A stretch of 64,000 bases of DNA from Neobacillus sp. OS1-2 (GTDB lineage Bacteria; Bacillota; Bacilli; Bacillales; Cytobacillaceae). Every line of letters begins with the position of its first letter. Position 1 is the stretch's first letter. The translations under genes were made by a program, and so were the position numbers. The notes beneath the pieces were generated by a model. It saw only the letters and a list, made by a program, of their open reading frames with translations, made no database searches and was not told the DNA's origin. Where the stretch lies: positions 3,996,001 to 4,060,000 of the forward strand of contig NZ_CP133265.1 of NCBI RefSeq assembly GCF_030915505.1. The letters are read 5' to 3'. This document shows positions 34,949 to 43,510 of the stretch, in pieces.

Positions 34949-35149
34949 ATGGAACAAGGTAAAGTAAAATGGTTTAATGCAGAAAAAGGATTTGGATTCA
35001 TCGAACGCGAAGCAGGAGACGATGTATTCGTACACTTCTCAGCTATCCAAGGTGAAGGCTTCAAGACTTTAGACGAAGGTCAAGCAGTTACTTTTGACGT
35101 AGAGCAAGGTCAACGTGGACCACAAGCTTCTAACGTGCGTAAAGCATAA
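34949..35149 (+). CDS. Cold-shock protein
   Basis: A 66-residue CspA-family RNA/DNA chaperone with a single OB fold. RNP1 KGFGFIE and RNP2 VFVHFSAI are intact, and the ends [14 protein letters not shown] and QASNVRKA are typical of Bacillus CspB/CspC/CspD proteins. GGAGG precedes the ATG at 34949; a longer in-frame start at 34919 is not supported. A strong terminator follows, and a group II intron begins directly after it. Confidence 0.96.
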   Translation: MEQGKVKWFNAEKGFGFIEREAGDDVFVHFSAIQGEGFKTLDEGQAVTFDVEQGQRGPQASNVRKA

Positions 35150-35167
35150 TTTTAGCTAACATAAATG

Positions 35168-35197
35168 AAAAAGACTCTTCGCAGAGTCTTTTTTTAT
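35168..35197 (+). terminator. Terminator of the csp gene
   Basis: AAAAAGACTCT and AGAGTCTTTTT pair around a TCGC tetraloop, followed by T and ATTT. The group II intron boundary lies three bases beyond it. Confidence 0.93.
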
Positions 35198-35817
35198 TTG
35201 TGCGACAGGCAGTCGTACCTTGTGCAGTAGAACTGCACTGAATGAGTTGTTAAAGGTTGGAGTACGTTATTGCGATAAACACGGCTCCCGAATCCTAGAA
35301 GACTCGTTTTCCCGAAGGTGAAAATCCTTCCACTAGAGTGCTGATACAACTAGTGAAGACTAATCTAGGGCATCACCGTGAGGTGATGTCTGAAGGAGAT
35401 GCGGACAATCGAGAGACCCGCAGTCGGATAAGCAGACCCAAATGCAATAAGTGTGAAGCACGGCGGCAGGGTAAGTTGGCGACTATGCGAATATAATGGG
35501 AAGCCCACTATAACATTAGTGGTCTCTATACCAATGAATCAGCCGGATAGAGGCAATTTATCAAGTGATGGTGCTGGGTATGTTTAGAAGGAAGGTGCGA
35601 TGACCCCGTGAGGTCTCCATTCCAACCCAAAGGGACATCTACCTATAAGGGTAATCCGAAATGCTAGATGTGAATGGAGAAGTCAGACGTTCTCATAGTA
35701 CGGAAGTAGTGTATGGACTAAACCATGCATGAACGGAAGGGGAACGACCTTGTGGCTCCACATCTGTAAAGATGTGTAATGTTAACAGAAAACGATACCT
35801 CGGTATAAACGAACTGA

Positions 35818-37284
35818 ATGTACACAATGAAGGGTGCGGAATATGTAATGAATCATACGTTAAAATTCAAATGGCATAGTATTTATGGACAAATACTTTT
35901 CGACAGAAGGCTAAAAGCTGCTTGGGAAAAGGTAGAAGCCAACAACGGGTCAGGTGGTATTGATGGCGAAACAATTGACAGCTATAGATATCACTTAGAT
36001 GAAAATCTGGACTCGCTTCTACAGAGACTGAGAAATAAAGAGTATAAGCCGTCACCAGTAAGAAGACATTATATTCCTAAGAAAAATGGCAAAAAGCGAC
36101 CCTTAGGCATTCCGAATATTGAAGATAGAATTGTCCAACAGGCAATAGTAAATGTACTTCAGCCGAAATTCGAAAGGGATATCTTTCACAAATGGTCATG
36201 TGGATACAGACCAAATGTTGGTGCAGAACGTGTCCTGCAAATAATCATGGCGAATATCGAACAAGGATATAATTACATCTTCGATGCAGATATTAAAGGC
36301 TTTTTCGATAATATCCCACATAAGAAGCTGATGAGAGTATTAAATAAATACATCGCAGATGGTACAGTGTTAGATATGATTTGGTTGTGGCTAAAAGCTG
36401 GTTATATGGAAGAAGGTAAATTTCACTCAACAGATACCGGCACTCCGCAAGGAGGGGTTATTTCTCCGTTACTAGCGAACGTATATTTAAATGAACTTGA
36501 TTGGATCTGGGCTGAAAACAATATTCGTTTTGTAAGATTCGCCGATGACTTTTTGTTATTCGCAAAAACCAAAGAAGACATAAAGAGAGCGGCAGATATT
36601 ACGAAAAGGAAATTAGCCGAACTTGGGTTGGAACTTGCAACGGAGAAAACAAAATTTGTAAACTTCGATGATGATGACTTTGACTTTATGGGATTCACTT
36701 TCGAACACTGGAGAAAACGCAAGAAGGATGGTAAGCCATACTATATAGCTAAACCGAAAGAATCAACTTGGAATGATTTTCGCCAGAAAATCAAAGTCAA
36801 GACGAAGAAAACACTCACTCTGAGTAAGGAAAAGTGGATTGAGTATGTTAACCCAGTGATTCGAGGAAAAGTAAACTATTTTCTCAATATTTATAAAGCA
36901 ATTAAGGCAAATGAAGAACACGGATTTAACAGTTCATGCTTCTTTAAAGCATTTGGGAAAGAACTACTTGCGATAGATGGCTATATTCGACAAAGGTTAA
37001 GAGTAGCCATGATTCACAAACACCCTAGCCAAAGAAAAGGTCATGCGATGAAAACAAAATGGAATAATGAGTTCTTTGCTATTATTGGACTTATCCCTTC
37101 ATACTGGTATTACTACCACAAGATATATGGCTTTTCTCTAGAAAGTTACATTCTTCGAATGAAAGAAAAGCAAAAGAAAGAACAGGAAAGACGAATCCTA
37201 AAGGCAAAAGAAAAGGGTCAAGAGTATTATACTCCTGACCGTGTCCGCAAAATGAAATATGCTCAAAGATTGGCAACGTATTGA
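35818..37284 (+). CDS. ltrA: Group II intron reverse transcriptase/maturase
   Basis: A 488-residue protein in domain IV of the intron, needed for splicing and retrohoming. The RT core shows KRPLGIPNIEDRIVQQAI (RT2), CGYRPNVGAERVL, IFDADIKGFFDNIPH (RT3), GTPQGGVISPLLANVYL (RT4) and the catalytic FVRFADDFLLFAK (RT5, FADD). After it come GFTFEHWRKRKK and a maturase thumb domain. No HNH endonuclease motif is seen after the thumb; the tail is Lys- and Glu-rich. The start could also be the ATG at 35845. No frame interruption. Confidence 0.94.
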   Translation: MYTMKGAEYVMNHTLKFKWHSIYGQILFDRRLKAAWEKVEANNGSGGIDGETIDSYRYHLDENLDSLLQRLRNKEYKPSPVRRHYIPKKNGKKRPLGIPNIEDRIVQQAIVNVLQPKFERDIFHKWSCGYRPNVGAERVLQIIMANIEQGYNYIFDADIKGFFDNIPHKKLMRVLNKYIADGTVLDMIWLWLKAGYMEEGKFHSTDTGTPQGGVISPLLANVYLNELDWIWAENNIRFVRFADDFLLFAKTKEDIKRAADITKRKLAELGLELATEKTKFVNFDDDDFDFMGFTFEHWRKRKKDGKPYYIAKPKESTWNDFRQKIKVKTKKTLTLSKEKWIEYVNPVIRGKVNYFLNIYKAIKANEEHGFNSSCFFKAFGKELLAIDGYIRQRLRVAMIHKHPSQRKGHAMKTKWNNEFFAIIGLIPSYWYYYHKIYGFSLESYILRMKEKQKKEQERRILKAKEKGQEYYTPDRVRKMKYAQRLATY

Positions 37285-37303
37285 CCATTTGTAACACATT
37301 GGT

Positions 37304-37336
37304 AAGCCGTATGCCTTAATAGGGCACGTACGGTTT
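37304..37336 (+). ncRNA. Group II intron domain V
   Basis: A hairpin of 33-34 bases with the catalytic AGC-type triad (AAGCCGT...ACGGTTT), an internal bulge and a CTTAATAG-type loop, matching the most conserved part of bacterial group II ribozymes. Confidence 0.88.
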
Positions 37337-37428
37337 GATAAGGGGGAAGCCTCGAAAGAGGTTTCCCTACTTTATTTCGATAAAATGCTATAATCAAATC
37401 AATATACATAGTGGAAGGAAGTGTCTGA

Positions 37429-38238
37429 ATGGTGACCCTTCGGCCTCATATAGAACAAACCGGGTTGACAACCTATATTCCACCAAAAGGGGATTTTGAA
37501 GTCTTTCGAGATGATGACCATTATCGGGAAAAGCTTAAGGAATGGGGACTATCGTCCGCAAAGGAAGCAAAACGAGAATTTTGGTACAAAGATCGGCATG
37601 TTCAACGCCTTGTGACCATTAAAGGTTATGAAACATATGGGAATTCAGGGGAATTTAACACCCTTGTTATTGGGTTTCAGGATGGTCAGCTAAGCTGCAT
37701 TCACCCTGCCTATTTAAAAGAAATGCAACAGTCCAGCTTTGGAAAAGAATCGATGTTAACGCTCGGGGACAAAGAAAGTGTGCCCGTGAGTGAGCGGGGA
37801 ACAGGCAAAGAAAGCGTGGCAGCGGCTGCACCTGTTGAAGCGAAAGCCTCTTCTAAAAAAGAAAAAGCTGCAAAGGCGGCGAAGCCTAAGAAAGAAAAGA
37901 TACCGAAGCTTGAACTTCCTGCTGAGAAGGTACATTTTACTGCTAAGGTTAAACAATTTGCGCTTGTTTACAACCCCTTTAATGAAGAAAATGATGAGGT
38001 GGTTGTTTTAGAAGAGGCCCAGATTGTTCAGGAACCCCCCTTAGAACTTGGGTTTGCCTGGTGCAGTCACAGTAAGACATTGAAAAAATTCGAATTGGCG
38101 CCGGGGGACGTACTTGAATTTGATGGCAAGGTTGCGGCCAAGAAATTGGCGAAAGGGAAAGACGTCCCGGAAGAATTCATCATTGATGTCCCGGTGTTAT
38201 ATAAGGTAAATAACCCATCTAAAATCGCAAAAAAATAG
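37429..38238 (+). CDS. Hypothetical protein with two domains and a Lys/Ala-rich linker
   Basis: A 269-residue soluble protein. Residues 1-110 are one domain (TYIPPKGDFEVFRDDDHY, then FWYKDRHVQRLVTIKGYE). Residues 125-165 are a low-complexity Ala/Lys/Glu linker. Residues 168-265 are a second domain that is largely beta (VHFTAKVKQFALVYNPFNEENDE). It looks like a conserved Bacillus protein, but I cannot assign a function. An extended -10 TGCTATAAT lies at 37386-37394, only ~16 bases after the intron end, so its -35 region lies across the intron junction. GGAAGG ribosome site. Confidence 0.7.
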   Translation: MVTLRPHIEQTGLTTYIPPKGDFEVFRDDDHYREKLKEWGLSSAKEAKREFWYKDRHVQRLVTIKGYETYGNSGEFNTLVIGFQDGQLSCIHPAYLKEMQQSSFGKESMLTLGDKESVPVSERGTGKESVAAAAPVEAKASSKKEKAAKAAKPKKEKIPKLELPAEKVHFTAKVKQFALVYNPFNEENDEVVVLEEAQIVQEPPLELGFAWCSHSKTLKKFELAPGDVLEFDGKVAAKKLAKGKDVPEEFIIDVPVLYKVNNPSKIAKK

Positions 38239-38262
38239 GACTTCCAGTAGGAGGTCCTATTC
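38237..38262. terminator. Bidirectional hairpin between converging genes
   Basis: AGGACTTCC pairs with GGAGGTCCT (one G-T pair) around a short loop, between the 269-aa and the 93-aa genes. Confidence 0.6.
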
Positions 38263-38265
38263 GCT

Positions 38266-38547
38266 TTATGGAAAATAGATTTCTAACCGGGTATGGGCAT
38301 CGTAGTGGAAAACATAGTAATTTTGAAAATCACTGTTGCTGGCAATGGTCTTATATTCCTGCAAGGCAATCTGTGACGTGCTTCCGTCCTTTTTTAAAAA
38401 TAAAAGTTTCTCATTTGCCAATTGAATGGACGCAAAATGAAAGCCATCTCTTTTCCATAAATCATCATCATCCTGATAATAATTAAGGATCACTTGGCGG
38501 TTTTGATATCCTTCAAAAATAGTTAAATCGGTTAGTTGTTTTTCCAT
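38266..38547 (-). CDS. 93-residue hypothetical protein
   Basis: A small leftward gene ending next to the shared hairpin. The product is MEKQLTDLTIFEGYQNRQ, then a mixed alpha/beta region with DDDDLWKRDGFHFASIQLANEKLLFLKKDGS and a Phe/Tyr-rich end (FQNYYVFHYDAHTRLEIYF). AGGTGATAA precedes the ATG. Protein-like composition and a good ribosome site support it. No family recognised. Confidence 0.65.
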   Translation of the reverse strand: MEKQLTDLTIFEGYQNRQVILNYYQDDDDLWKRDGFHFASIQLANEKLLFLKKDGSTSQIALQEYKTIASNSDFQNYYVFHYDAHTRLEIYFP

Positions 38548-38702
38548 CCTTTTATCACCTATCCCCTTTATCTATATTGTAAAAAAAGCAATCGGCGGAA
38601 GTGGTGATGGGAATCACGGTATTTTGATATTTTTACGGAATAAATGTAAAAGATAAGGTATAATGAAGGTTCGGATTTTTATTTCTCAAGGAGTATACAT
38701 GT

Positions 38703-40073
38703 ATGAATCAGACCTTTACGATTAAGGAAAAAACAAAGCAAATTTTTGTTTTGCTAATTCCCATTTTAATTACCCAGCTTGGTATGTTTTCAATGGTATT
38801 TTTCAATACGATTATGTCAGGTAAATATAATTCGTCCGATTTAGCAGGAGTGGCGATCGGCTCATCGATCTGGAGCCCCATTTTTAACGGAATCAGCGGT
38901 ATTCTTCTCGCTGTTTCACCAATCGCTGCTCAACGATTCGGTGAAAAGAAGAGCAGCGAAGTTTCTGCAGTTGTCCGGCATGGAATCTATCTTTCTGTTT
39001 TGATTGCCTTAGCAGTCATTATTCTCGGATTTTTCTTTTTGGATCCTATATTAGCTAAAATGGCGCTGCCAGATCGAGTAGAGAAAACGGCCTTTGATTA
39101 TTTGGTGGGCCTTAGTTTTGGACTTTTACCATTGTTTATTTTTAACGTGCTTAGATCTTTTATTTATGCATTAGGGAAAACACGTGTGGTTATGGTCATC
39201 ATGCTGATGTCATTGCCCGTCAATTTCTTTTTGAACTATGCGTTTATTTTTGGGAAATTCGGCTTTCCTGAACTTGGCGGTGCCGGGGCAGGGTATGCTA
39301 CGTCGATTACCTACTGGATTATCATGGGGATGACATGGTATATTGTGAAAACACAGGATCCGTTTTCTTCCTATCCAGTATTTGCGAATATAAAAGAATT
39401 TTCTTGGGAGAAGTGCAAGGAGATTTTACAAATCGGTGTACCGATGGGACTTTCTATATTCTTCGAGACCAGCATGTTTGCAGTGGTTACCATCTTGTTG
39501 AGTAAATATAATGTCACAACGATTGCTGCCTATCAGTCAGCGTTAAATATCGTTTCCTTTTTATACATGATTCCGATCAGTATTTCGACGGCACTTACTG
39601 TTCTTGTTGGGTATGAGGTTGGAGCAAGGCGTTATAAAGATGCGAAACAATACAGTTGGTTGGGGGTGTTGCTTGCAATATTAATTGCGATCGGTACGGG
39701 GGTGTTAGTTGTCCTATTCCGCTACCAGGTTGCCGGATTTTACTCGAATGAAGCAGCGGTGATTAACTTAACAGCCAACTTCCTCATCTTCGCGCTGTTT
39801 TTTCAAATCTCGGATGCCATCCAAGCAACTGCACAGGCGGCATTAAGAGGGTATAAAGACGTCAACCTCGCCTTTATTATGACCCTAATCGCCTACTGGC
39901 TGGTCTGTTTACCAGTAGGATACATGCTGGCCCATTTTGCCGGACTAGGAGCAAGAGGCTACTGGCTCGGCCTAACCATCGGCCTACTAGCAGCAGGAAT
40001 CGCCCTATCCATCAGACTCATCTACATCCAAAAAAGAAAATTCATCAATATCCAAGTTAAAGAAGTGGTATAG
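38703..40073 (+). CDS. MATE family efflux transporter
   Basis: A 456-residue membrane protein with 12 predicted helices in two related halves. Each half begins with an IPILITQLGMF- or IGVPMGLSIFFET-like segment that is typical of MATE (NorM/YeeO type) drug-sodium or drug-proton antiporters. The arrangement FNTIMSGKYNSSDLAGVAIGSSIW is a well-known family stretch. AAGGAG lies upstream of the ATG. It is followed by a copy of the GGTGACAGGCACC repeat. Substrate unknown. Confidence 0.9.
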   Translation: MNQTFTIKEKTKQIFVLLIPILITQLGMFSMVFFNTIMSGKYNSSDLAGVAIGSSIWSPIFNGISGILLAVSPIAAQRFGEKKSSEVSAVVRHGIYLSVLIALAVIILGFFFLDPILAKMALPDRVEKTAFDYLVGLSFGLLPLFIFNVLRSFIYALGKTRVVMVIMLMSLPVNFFLNYAFIFGKFGFPELGGAGAGYATSITYWIIMGMTWYIVKTQDPFSSYPVFANIKEFSWEKCKEILQIGVPMGLSIFFETSMFAVVTILLSKYNVTTIAAYQSALNIVSFLYMIPISISTALTVLVGYEVGARRYKDAKQYSWLGVLLAILIAIGTGVLVVLFRYQVAGFYSNEAAVINLTANFLIFALFFQISDAIQATAQAALRGYKDVNLAFIMTLIAYWLVCLPVGYMLAHFAGLGARGYWLGLTIGLLAAGIALSIRLIYIQKRKFINIQVKEVV

Positions 40074-40079
40074 GGTAGC

Positions 40080-40098
40080 AATGGTGACAGGCACCATT
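40080..40098 (+). repeat. Dispersed stem-loop repeat, copy 6
   Basis: AATGGTGACAGGCACCATT lies seven bases after the MATE stop codon and has a 7-bp stem with an ACAGG loop. Confidence 0.85.
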
Positions 40099-40254
40099 AA
40101 CTGCATGGCCAACGTATAAAATTGTCTACAAAGGCCCTCGTCGAGTTTGGCGGGGGTTTTTTGTTATTTCGTATGAAAATAGCTGGTTTGTTGTTTTTTC
40201 TGGTGATAAAATTTGGTTGAAGGGTTGATGAAAATCCGTATTGGGGTGAGCTTT

Positions 40255-40623
40255 ATGGGAAGGGAAGTACACTTTAAAAAGGAAGAGTTCGTACTAAGAT
40301 TAACGGGAGTCCTAAGTGTGTTTGCTCTTAGGTGGCAGTTGAAAATTCCATATAAGGCAATAAAGAGTGTTTATATTGATGAATTTGAGCCGCCGATGTG
40401 GATGCTTCGAATGCCAGGGGCCTCGATTGCCCCGCTTCATATTTTTGAAGGAAGCTTTAAATTTGGCGATGAATGGTACTTTCTTTCCTGTGAGCATCAA
40501 GTACCGCTTATACACCTGGAAGTAGAGGGCTTCGGAAAATATAAATATGTCATTTTTGAAATGGAAAACCCTAGAGCGGTAATGATAGAACTTCGAAAAA
40601 AACTAAGAGAATTAGAGGAATAA
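40255..40623 (+). CDS. Hypothetical protein, possibly PH-like
   Basis: A 122-residue protein. The strand-rich order with LKIPYKAIKSVYIDEF and the late helix PRAVMIELRKKLRELEE resembles bacterial PH-like domains, but the match is only by eye. Start at ATG 40255, chosen because GGGGTGAG lies just upstream; an earlier frame from 40213 or 40228 has weaker ribosome sites. It ends at a hairpin shared with the converging small gene. Confidence 0.6.
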   Translation: MGREVHFKKEEFVLRLTGVLSVFALRWQLKIPYKAIKSVYIDEFEPPMWMLRMPGASIAPLHIFEGSFKFGDEWYFLSCEHQVPLIHLEVEGFGKYKYVIFEMENPRAVMIELRKKLRELEE

Positions 40624-40637
40624 AAATACTAAAATAT

Positions 40638-40663
40638 GACGCTATTCCGATGGGAATAGCGTC
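40638..40663. terminator. Bidirectional hairpin
   Basis: GACGCTATTCC and GGAATAGCGTC form an 11-bp perfect stem around GATG, between converging genes. Confidence 0.75.
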
Positions 40664-40669
40664 TCACTG

Positions 40670-40867
40670 TTAAAATAACTTTTTTAAGCCAAATAGCTTG
40701 GTAAATAAACTTTGGTTTTTATCCGTGATGATTAGTTCATCCAAAATTAATTTTTCACGATTGTTGTGAATCCATTTCCGCAGTTCATGTTTATCCTTAC
40801 AATACGTATAATATGTTTCTCCACCTTTTCCAAGTGCGTTGACAACATATCTACAAGTGTTCCCCAT
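40670..40867 (-). CDS. 65-residue hypothetical protein
   Basis: A short leftward gene with AGGTGG before the ATG at 40867. The product MGNTCRYVVNALGKGGETYYTYC continues with a charged helix (DKHELRKWIHNNREKLI) and ends TKLFGLKKLF. Two or three Cys residues near the start may be structural. Gene-like but unrecognised. Confidence 0.6.
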   Translation of the reverse strand: MGNTCRYVVNALGKGGETYYTYCKDKHELRKWIHNNREKLILDELIITDKNQSLFTKLFGLKKLF

Positions 40868-41131
40868 AATGCCCACCTTTAAAAAGTAATAATTGAATAC
40901 TATATATGGATTATAGCAGTCTTATAAAAATAGTCCATCATTATTTTTCATCAAAATCATCCATTTTTTTTTTGAAAACACTTCCATTAAAATATCTGCA
41001 AGAGAGACTATAATAATATTATGTAAACCTATCCACTGAATAACAAGAACATCAATGATTTTTTTGTTTAGAACGGAAGAAATATGTTTTAATGAATCTA
41101 TGGAAATTATTTAAATGATCGGAGATATAAA

Positions 41132-41742
41132 ATGCCGCCAATTGTTTCAGATTCATATAAAGAAAAGAAAAAAAAGAGATCCTCTCAAGCGCATTGGTAT
41201 GTTTCGCCAAAAAGGGGTTTCAAGTAGCGACCATTGATGACATAGTTGAGCATTCAGGAATCAGCAAGGGGTCTATTTATAATTATTTTAAAAGTAAAGA
41301 TGAAATCTATTTGGCATTAATGACAACAGAAACAGAGGAAACAAATGAGCTATTAACGAAAGATCTTGACGCGTACCACCATGCGATGGAAAAAATAAAT
41401 TATTTATTCGATGTCTACCTCACTCTAGACGTAATAGAGGTTGAAACCCATAGCAAAATTATCGTTCACAATGAATTTAAACTCCATGCAGCACGGAATG
41501 CAGATTTACTGGAGAAATTAACAACACGAAGACAACAGTATCTGATCCATCTGTTCGCGCAGATCATCCGAGAAGGACAAGGGTCAGGGGAGTTTAAGCA
41601 AGAGCTTAACCCGGAATTAACAGCCAATCTTTTCTGGTCAATGATCGATGGTGTCACGGTCCAATCCATTTACAAAGATTACCCTTACAACCAAGTATTA
41701 ACGGAGATGAAGCAGTTATTCTTAGAAAAAGTGAAGGCGTAG
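41132..41742 (+). CDS. TetR family regulator with apparent -1 frameshift at A-AAA-AAG
   Basis: GGAG at 41121 followed by ATG at 41132 opens a frame MPPIVSDSYKEKKKK that runs out after 31 codons. The following sequence in the -1 frame (from about 41181) reads EILSSALVCFAKKGFQVATIDDIVEHSGISKGSIYNYFKSKDEIY, an intact TetR helix-turn-helix, and continues to 41742 with a ligand domain. The shift falls exactly in an A8G run containing A-AAA-AAG, the slippery heptamer of dnaX. A single missing A, a programmed -1 frameshift or transcript slippage would explain it. The alternative TTG start at 41194 has no ribosome site and cuts the first HTH helix. Confidence 0.75.
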
Positions 41743-41752
41743 AAGGGGAAAA

Positions 41753-41778
41753 GCCGGCAGAGATGCTGGCGTTTTTTT
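41753..41778 (+). terminator. Terminator of the TetR gene
   Basis: GCCGGCA and TGCTGGC pair around GAGA, followed by GTTTTTTTA. Confidence 0.82.
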
Positions 41779-41804
41779 ATTTTTGGAAAAATGGATAAAA
41801 TCAT

Positions 41805-41834
41805 TTGACATTTTTTAAAGTGGGAAAATATAAT
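41805..41834 (+). promoter_or_regulatory. SigA-type promoter of yrzI with downstream palindrome
   Basis: TTGACA (41805-41810) and TATAAT (41829-41834) are perfect consensus hexamers separated by 18 bases. GACTAGTC (41845-41852) directly downstream is a short palindrome that could be an operator. Confidence 0.8.
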
Positions 41835-41885
41835 AAAATAAACTGACTAGTCGTTTTATATAAAATTTGGAAGGAGGGAAAGGAA

Positions 41886-42026
41886 ATGACCCTTAATCTC
41901 ATATTCTTTACAATTTCAATTAAAAAACGGAAAATTAGTCTTGAGGAAGCTGTACAGGAAGAGATGGTTGAAAAGCTTTATGATCAAAATAAAGAAAAGC
42001 AAATGTCAATTCATCGATTCATGTAA
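41886..42026 (+). CDS. yrzI: YrzI family small protein
   Basis: A 46-residue protein beginning MTLNLIFFTISIKKRKISLEEA and ending QMSIHRFM, with the hydrophobic start, KKRK patch and QEEMVEKLYDQNKEKQM pattern typical of Bacillus YrzI small proteins of unknown function. GGAGGGAAAGG precedes the ATG, and a perfect consensus promoter lies upstream. Confidence 0.8.
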   Translation: MTLNLIFFTISIKKRKISLEEAVQEEMVEKLYDQNKEKQMSIHRFM

Positions 42027-42127
42027 AAAATTCTGCATATAATACCATAAAAATAATGGTGACCCCGTATCTTTTTAACCCCTTGAAAACGTTCTTAAGG
42101 TAGAGAGTGCAAAAAGGAGTGAAAACC

Positions 42128-42823
42128 ATGTCACACAAGCTAAGTCCCGACAACGTAGACCCTGCACATCAAGATGATCGGCTCTGGAGTGAATATTTTC
42201 CAAAGCTGCAGCGATATTGTCAATTTCTCGCCCAAAATACATGGGATGGAGATGATATTGCGCAAGAGACCTATCTTAAGGCATTAAAATATCACAAGCA
42301 ACAGATGAGTTCGGCCTTGTTGACCAAAATTGCCTATCATCATTGGATCGATCTGCTGCGGAAAAGAAAAAATGAGACGACGGAAACGGATCTTGTCCAC
42401 TCCATCCCAGACTCAACCAATCAACTGGACAATATGACCCATGCAGTTGACCTGCTGCTGAATCATTTTACCCCAAAACAAGCCGTCATTTTTATGTTAA
42501 AAGAAGCGTTTCAATATCAGTTAAAAGAAATTGCCGAGCTCATGCACACGACCGAAATGGCGATTAAAGCCAGTCTTCATCGAGTGAAAAAACGTCTTGA
42601 AAAAGAAGAACAATTATTTTCACTTGAAGCATTTTGGGATGAGGAAGAAAGGGAACGGCTTTCGGACATTTTTTATGAAGCTTTGAAAAATCAAGACCCG
42701 GCCATTCTGATTGAATCCATTCCAACGATAACCAACATGAATGAAGTTTCGAGGGTTCAAACAAGGAAACGGCAAGCGATTCAAACTCACTCTCCTTCAA
42801 GCACTCTCCGTATGGCAGCATAG
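42128..42823 (+). CDS. ECF-type RNA polymerase sigma factor
   Basis: A 231-residue sigma-70 family factor. Region 2 spans [36 protein letters not shown]; region 4 spans [44 protein letters not shown] with its helix-turn-helix. A ~75-residue charged extension follows, longer than in minimal ECF factors. No anti-sigma gene is adjacent. The ATG at 42128 has AAGGAG nine bases upstream. The stop is 31 bases before a clpP paralogue, so the two are probably co-transcribed. Confidence 0.88.
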   Translation: MSHKLSPDNVDPAHQDDRLWSEYFPKLQRYCQFLAQNTWDGDDIAQETYLKALKYHKQQMSSALLTKIAYHHWIDLLRKRKNETTETDLVHSIPDSTNQLDNMTHAVDLLLNHFTPKQAVIFMLKEAFQYQLKEIAELMHTTEMAIKASLHRVKKRLEKEEQLFSLEAFWDEEERERLSDIFYEALKNQDPAILIESIPTITNMNEVSRVQTRKRQAIQTHSPSSTLRMAA

Positions 42824-42854
42824 CCATTCATACCGCTTTAAGGAGGAGTTAAAA

Positions 42855-43436
42855 ATGAGTACGATACCATATGTAATCGAACAATCAAACCGCGGTGAAC
42901 GTTCCTATGATATTTATTCCCGACTGCTAAAGGACAGAATTATCATCATTGGTGAGGAAATCAATGACCAAACTGCCAATAGTGTGGTGGCGCAATTATT
43001 ATTTTTAGCGGCTGACGCTCCTGATAAAGAAATATCCCTTTATATTAATTGTCCAGGCGGTTCTACTTCAGCTGGGTTTGCCATTTTCGATACGATGCAA
43101 TATATTAAGCCGGATATTCGCACCATTTGCACAGGCATGGCGGCATCCTTTGGGGCGTTGTTACTTCTCGCGGGCACAAAGGGAAAACGGTATGCCTTGC
43201 CAAATAGCGAAATCATGATTCATCAGCCCTTGGGCGGCGCAAGAGGGCAGGCAACCGAAATTGAAATATCGGCAAGACGGATCTTAAAGTTAAAGGACCA
43301 CATCAATCAGATTATGTCCGAGCGAACGGGACAGTCGGTCGAAAAAGTTGCAAATGATACGGAGCGCGATTACTTCATGAGTGCCGAGGAAGCGAAGAAA
43401 TACGGAATTATTGATGAGATTTTGCATCCAAAATGA
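42855..43436 (+). CDS. clpP: ClpP-type serine protease subunit (paralogue)
   Basis: A 193-residue proteolytic subunit with the full catalytic triad Ser98 ([15 protein letters not shown]), His123 (IMIHQP) and Asp172, at the canonical ClpP numbering. The N-terminus [25 protein letters not shown] is normal. Small departures from housekeeping ClpP, such as [10 protein letters not shown] for SMGAFLLAAG, suggest a paralogue. AGGAGGAG precedes the ATG at 42855. The link to an upstream ECF sigma gene is not the usual monocistronic clpP context and suggests regulated proteolysis tied to that sigma factor. Confidence 0.92.
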   Translation: MSTIPYVIEQSNRGERSYDIYSRLLKDRIIIIGEEINDQTANSVVAQLLFLAADAPDKEISLYINCPGGSTSAGFAIFDTMQYIKPDIRTICTGMAASFGALLLLAGTKGKRYALPNSEIMIHQPLGGARGQATEIEISARRILKLKDHINQIMSERTGQSVEKVANDTERDYFMSAEEAKKYGIIDEILHPK

Positions 43437-43445
43437 AATGAAATC

Positions 43446-43478
43446 AAAAGAGCAGGGCGCATTGCCTGCTCTTTTTGA
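43446..43478 (+). terminator. Terminator of the sigma-clpP unit
   Basis: AAAAGAGCAGG and CCTGCTCTTTT form an 11-bp stem around GCGCATTG, followed by TGAATG. Confidence 0.85.
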
Positions 43479-43510
43479 ATGTTGGTTCCTATTTCAACTG
43501 TTCGTGATGA

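Larger units (their letters stand above)
35200..37370 (+). mobile_element. Group II intron (terminator-inserted, class C-like)
   Basis: The 5' end GTGCGACAGGC fits the group II start consensus GUGYG. About 600 bases of structured RNA precede an intron-encoded reverse transcriptase (35818-37284). The 34-base domain V is seen at 37304-37336: AAGCCGTATGCC, bulge, GGGCACGTACGGTTT. Domain VI follows (GGGGAAGCCTC-GAAA-GAGGTTTCCC) and the 3' end is taken as CCCTAC at 37370. Insertion just behind the csp terminator is the habit of bacterial class C introns. ORF, domain V and termini are all intact, so it may be active. Boundaries may be off by a few bases. Confidence 0.9.

Noticed and set aside
42073..42100. 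Catabolite-repression site (TGAAAACGTTCTTA) before the sigma gene
   Set aside because: Only the first half fits the cre consensus; the closing CA is missing.
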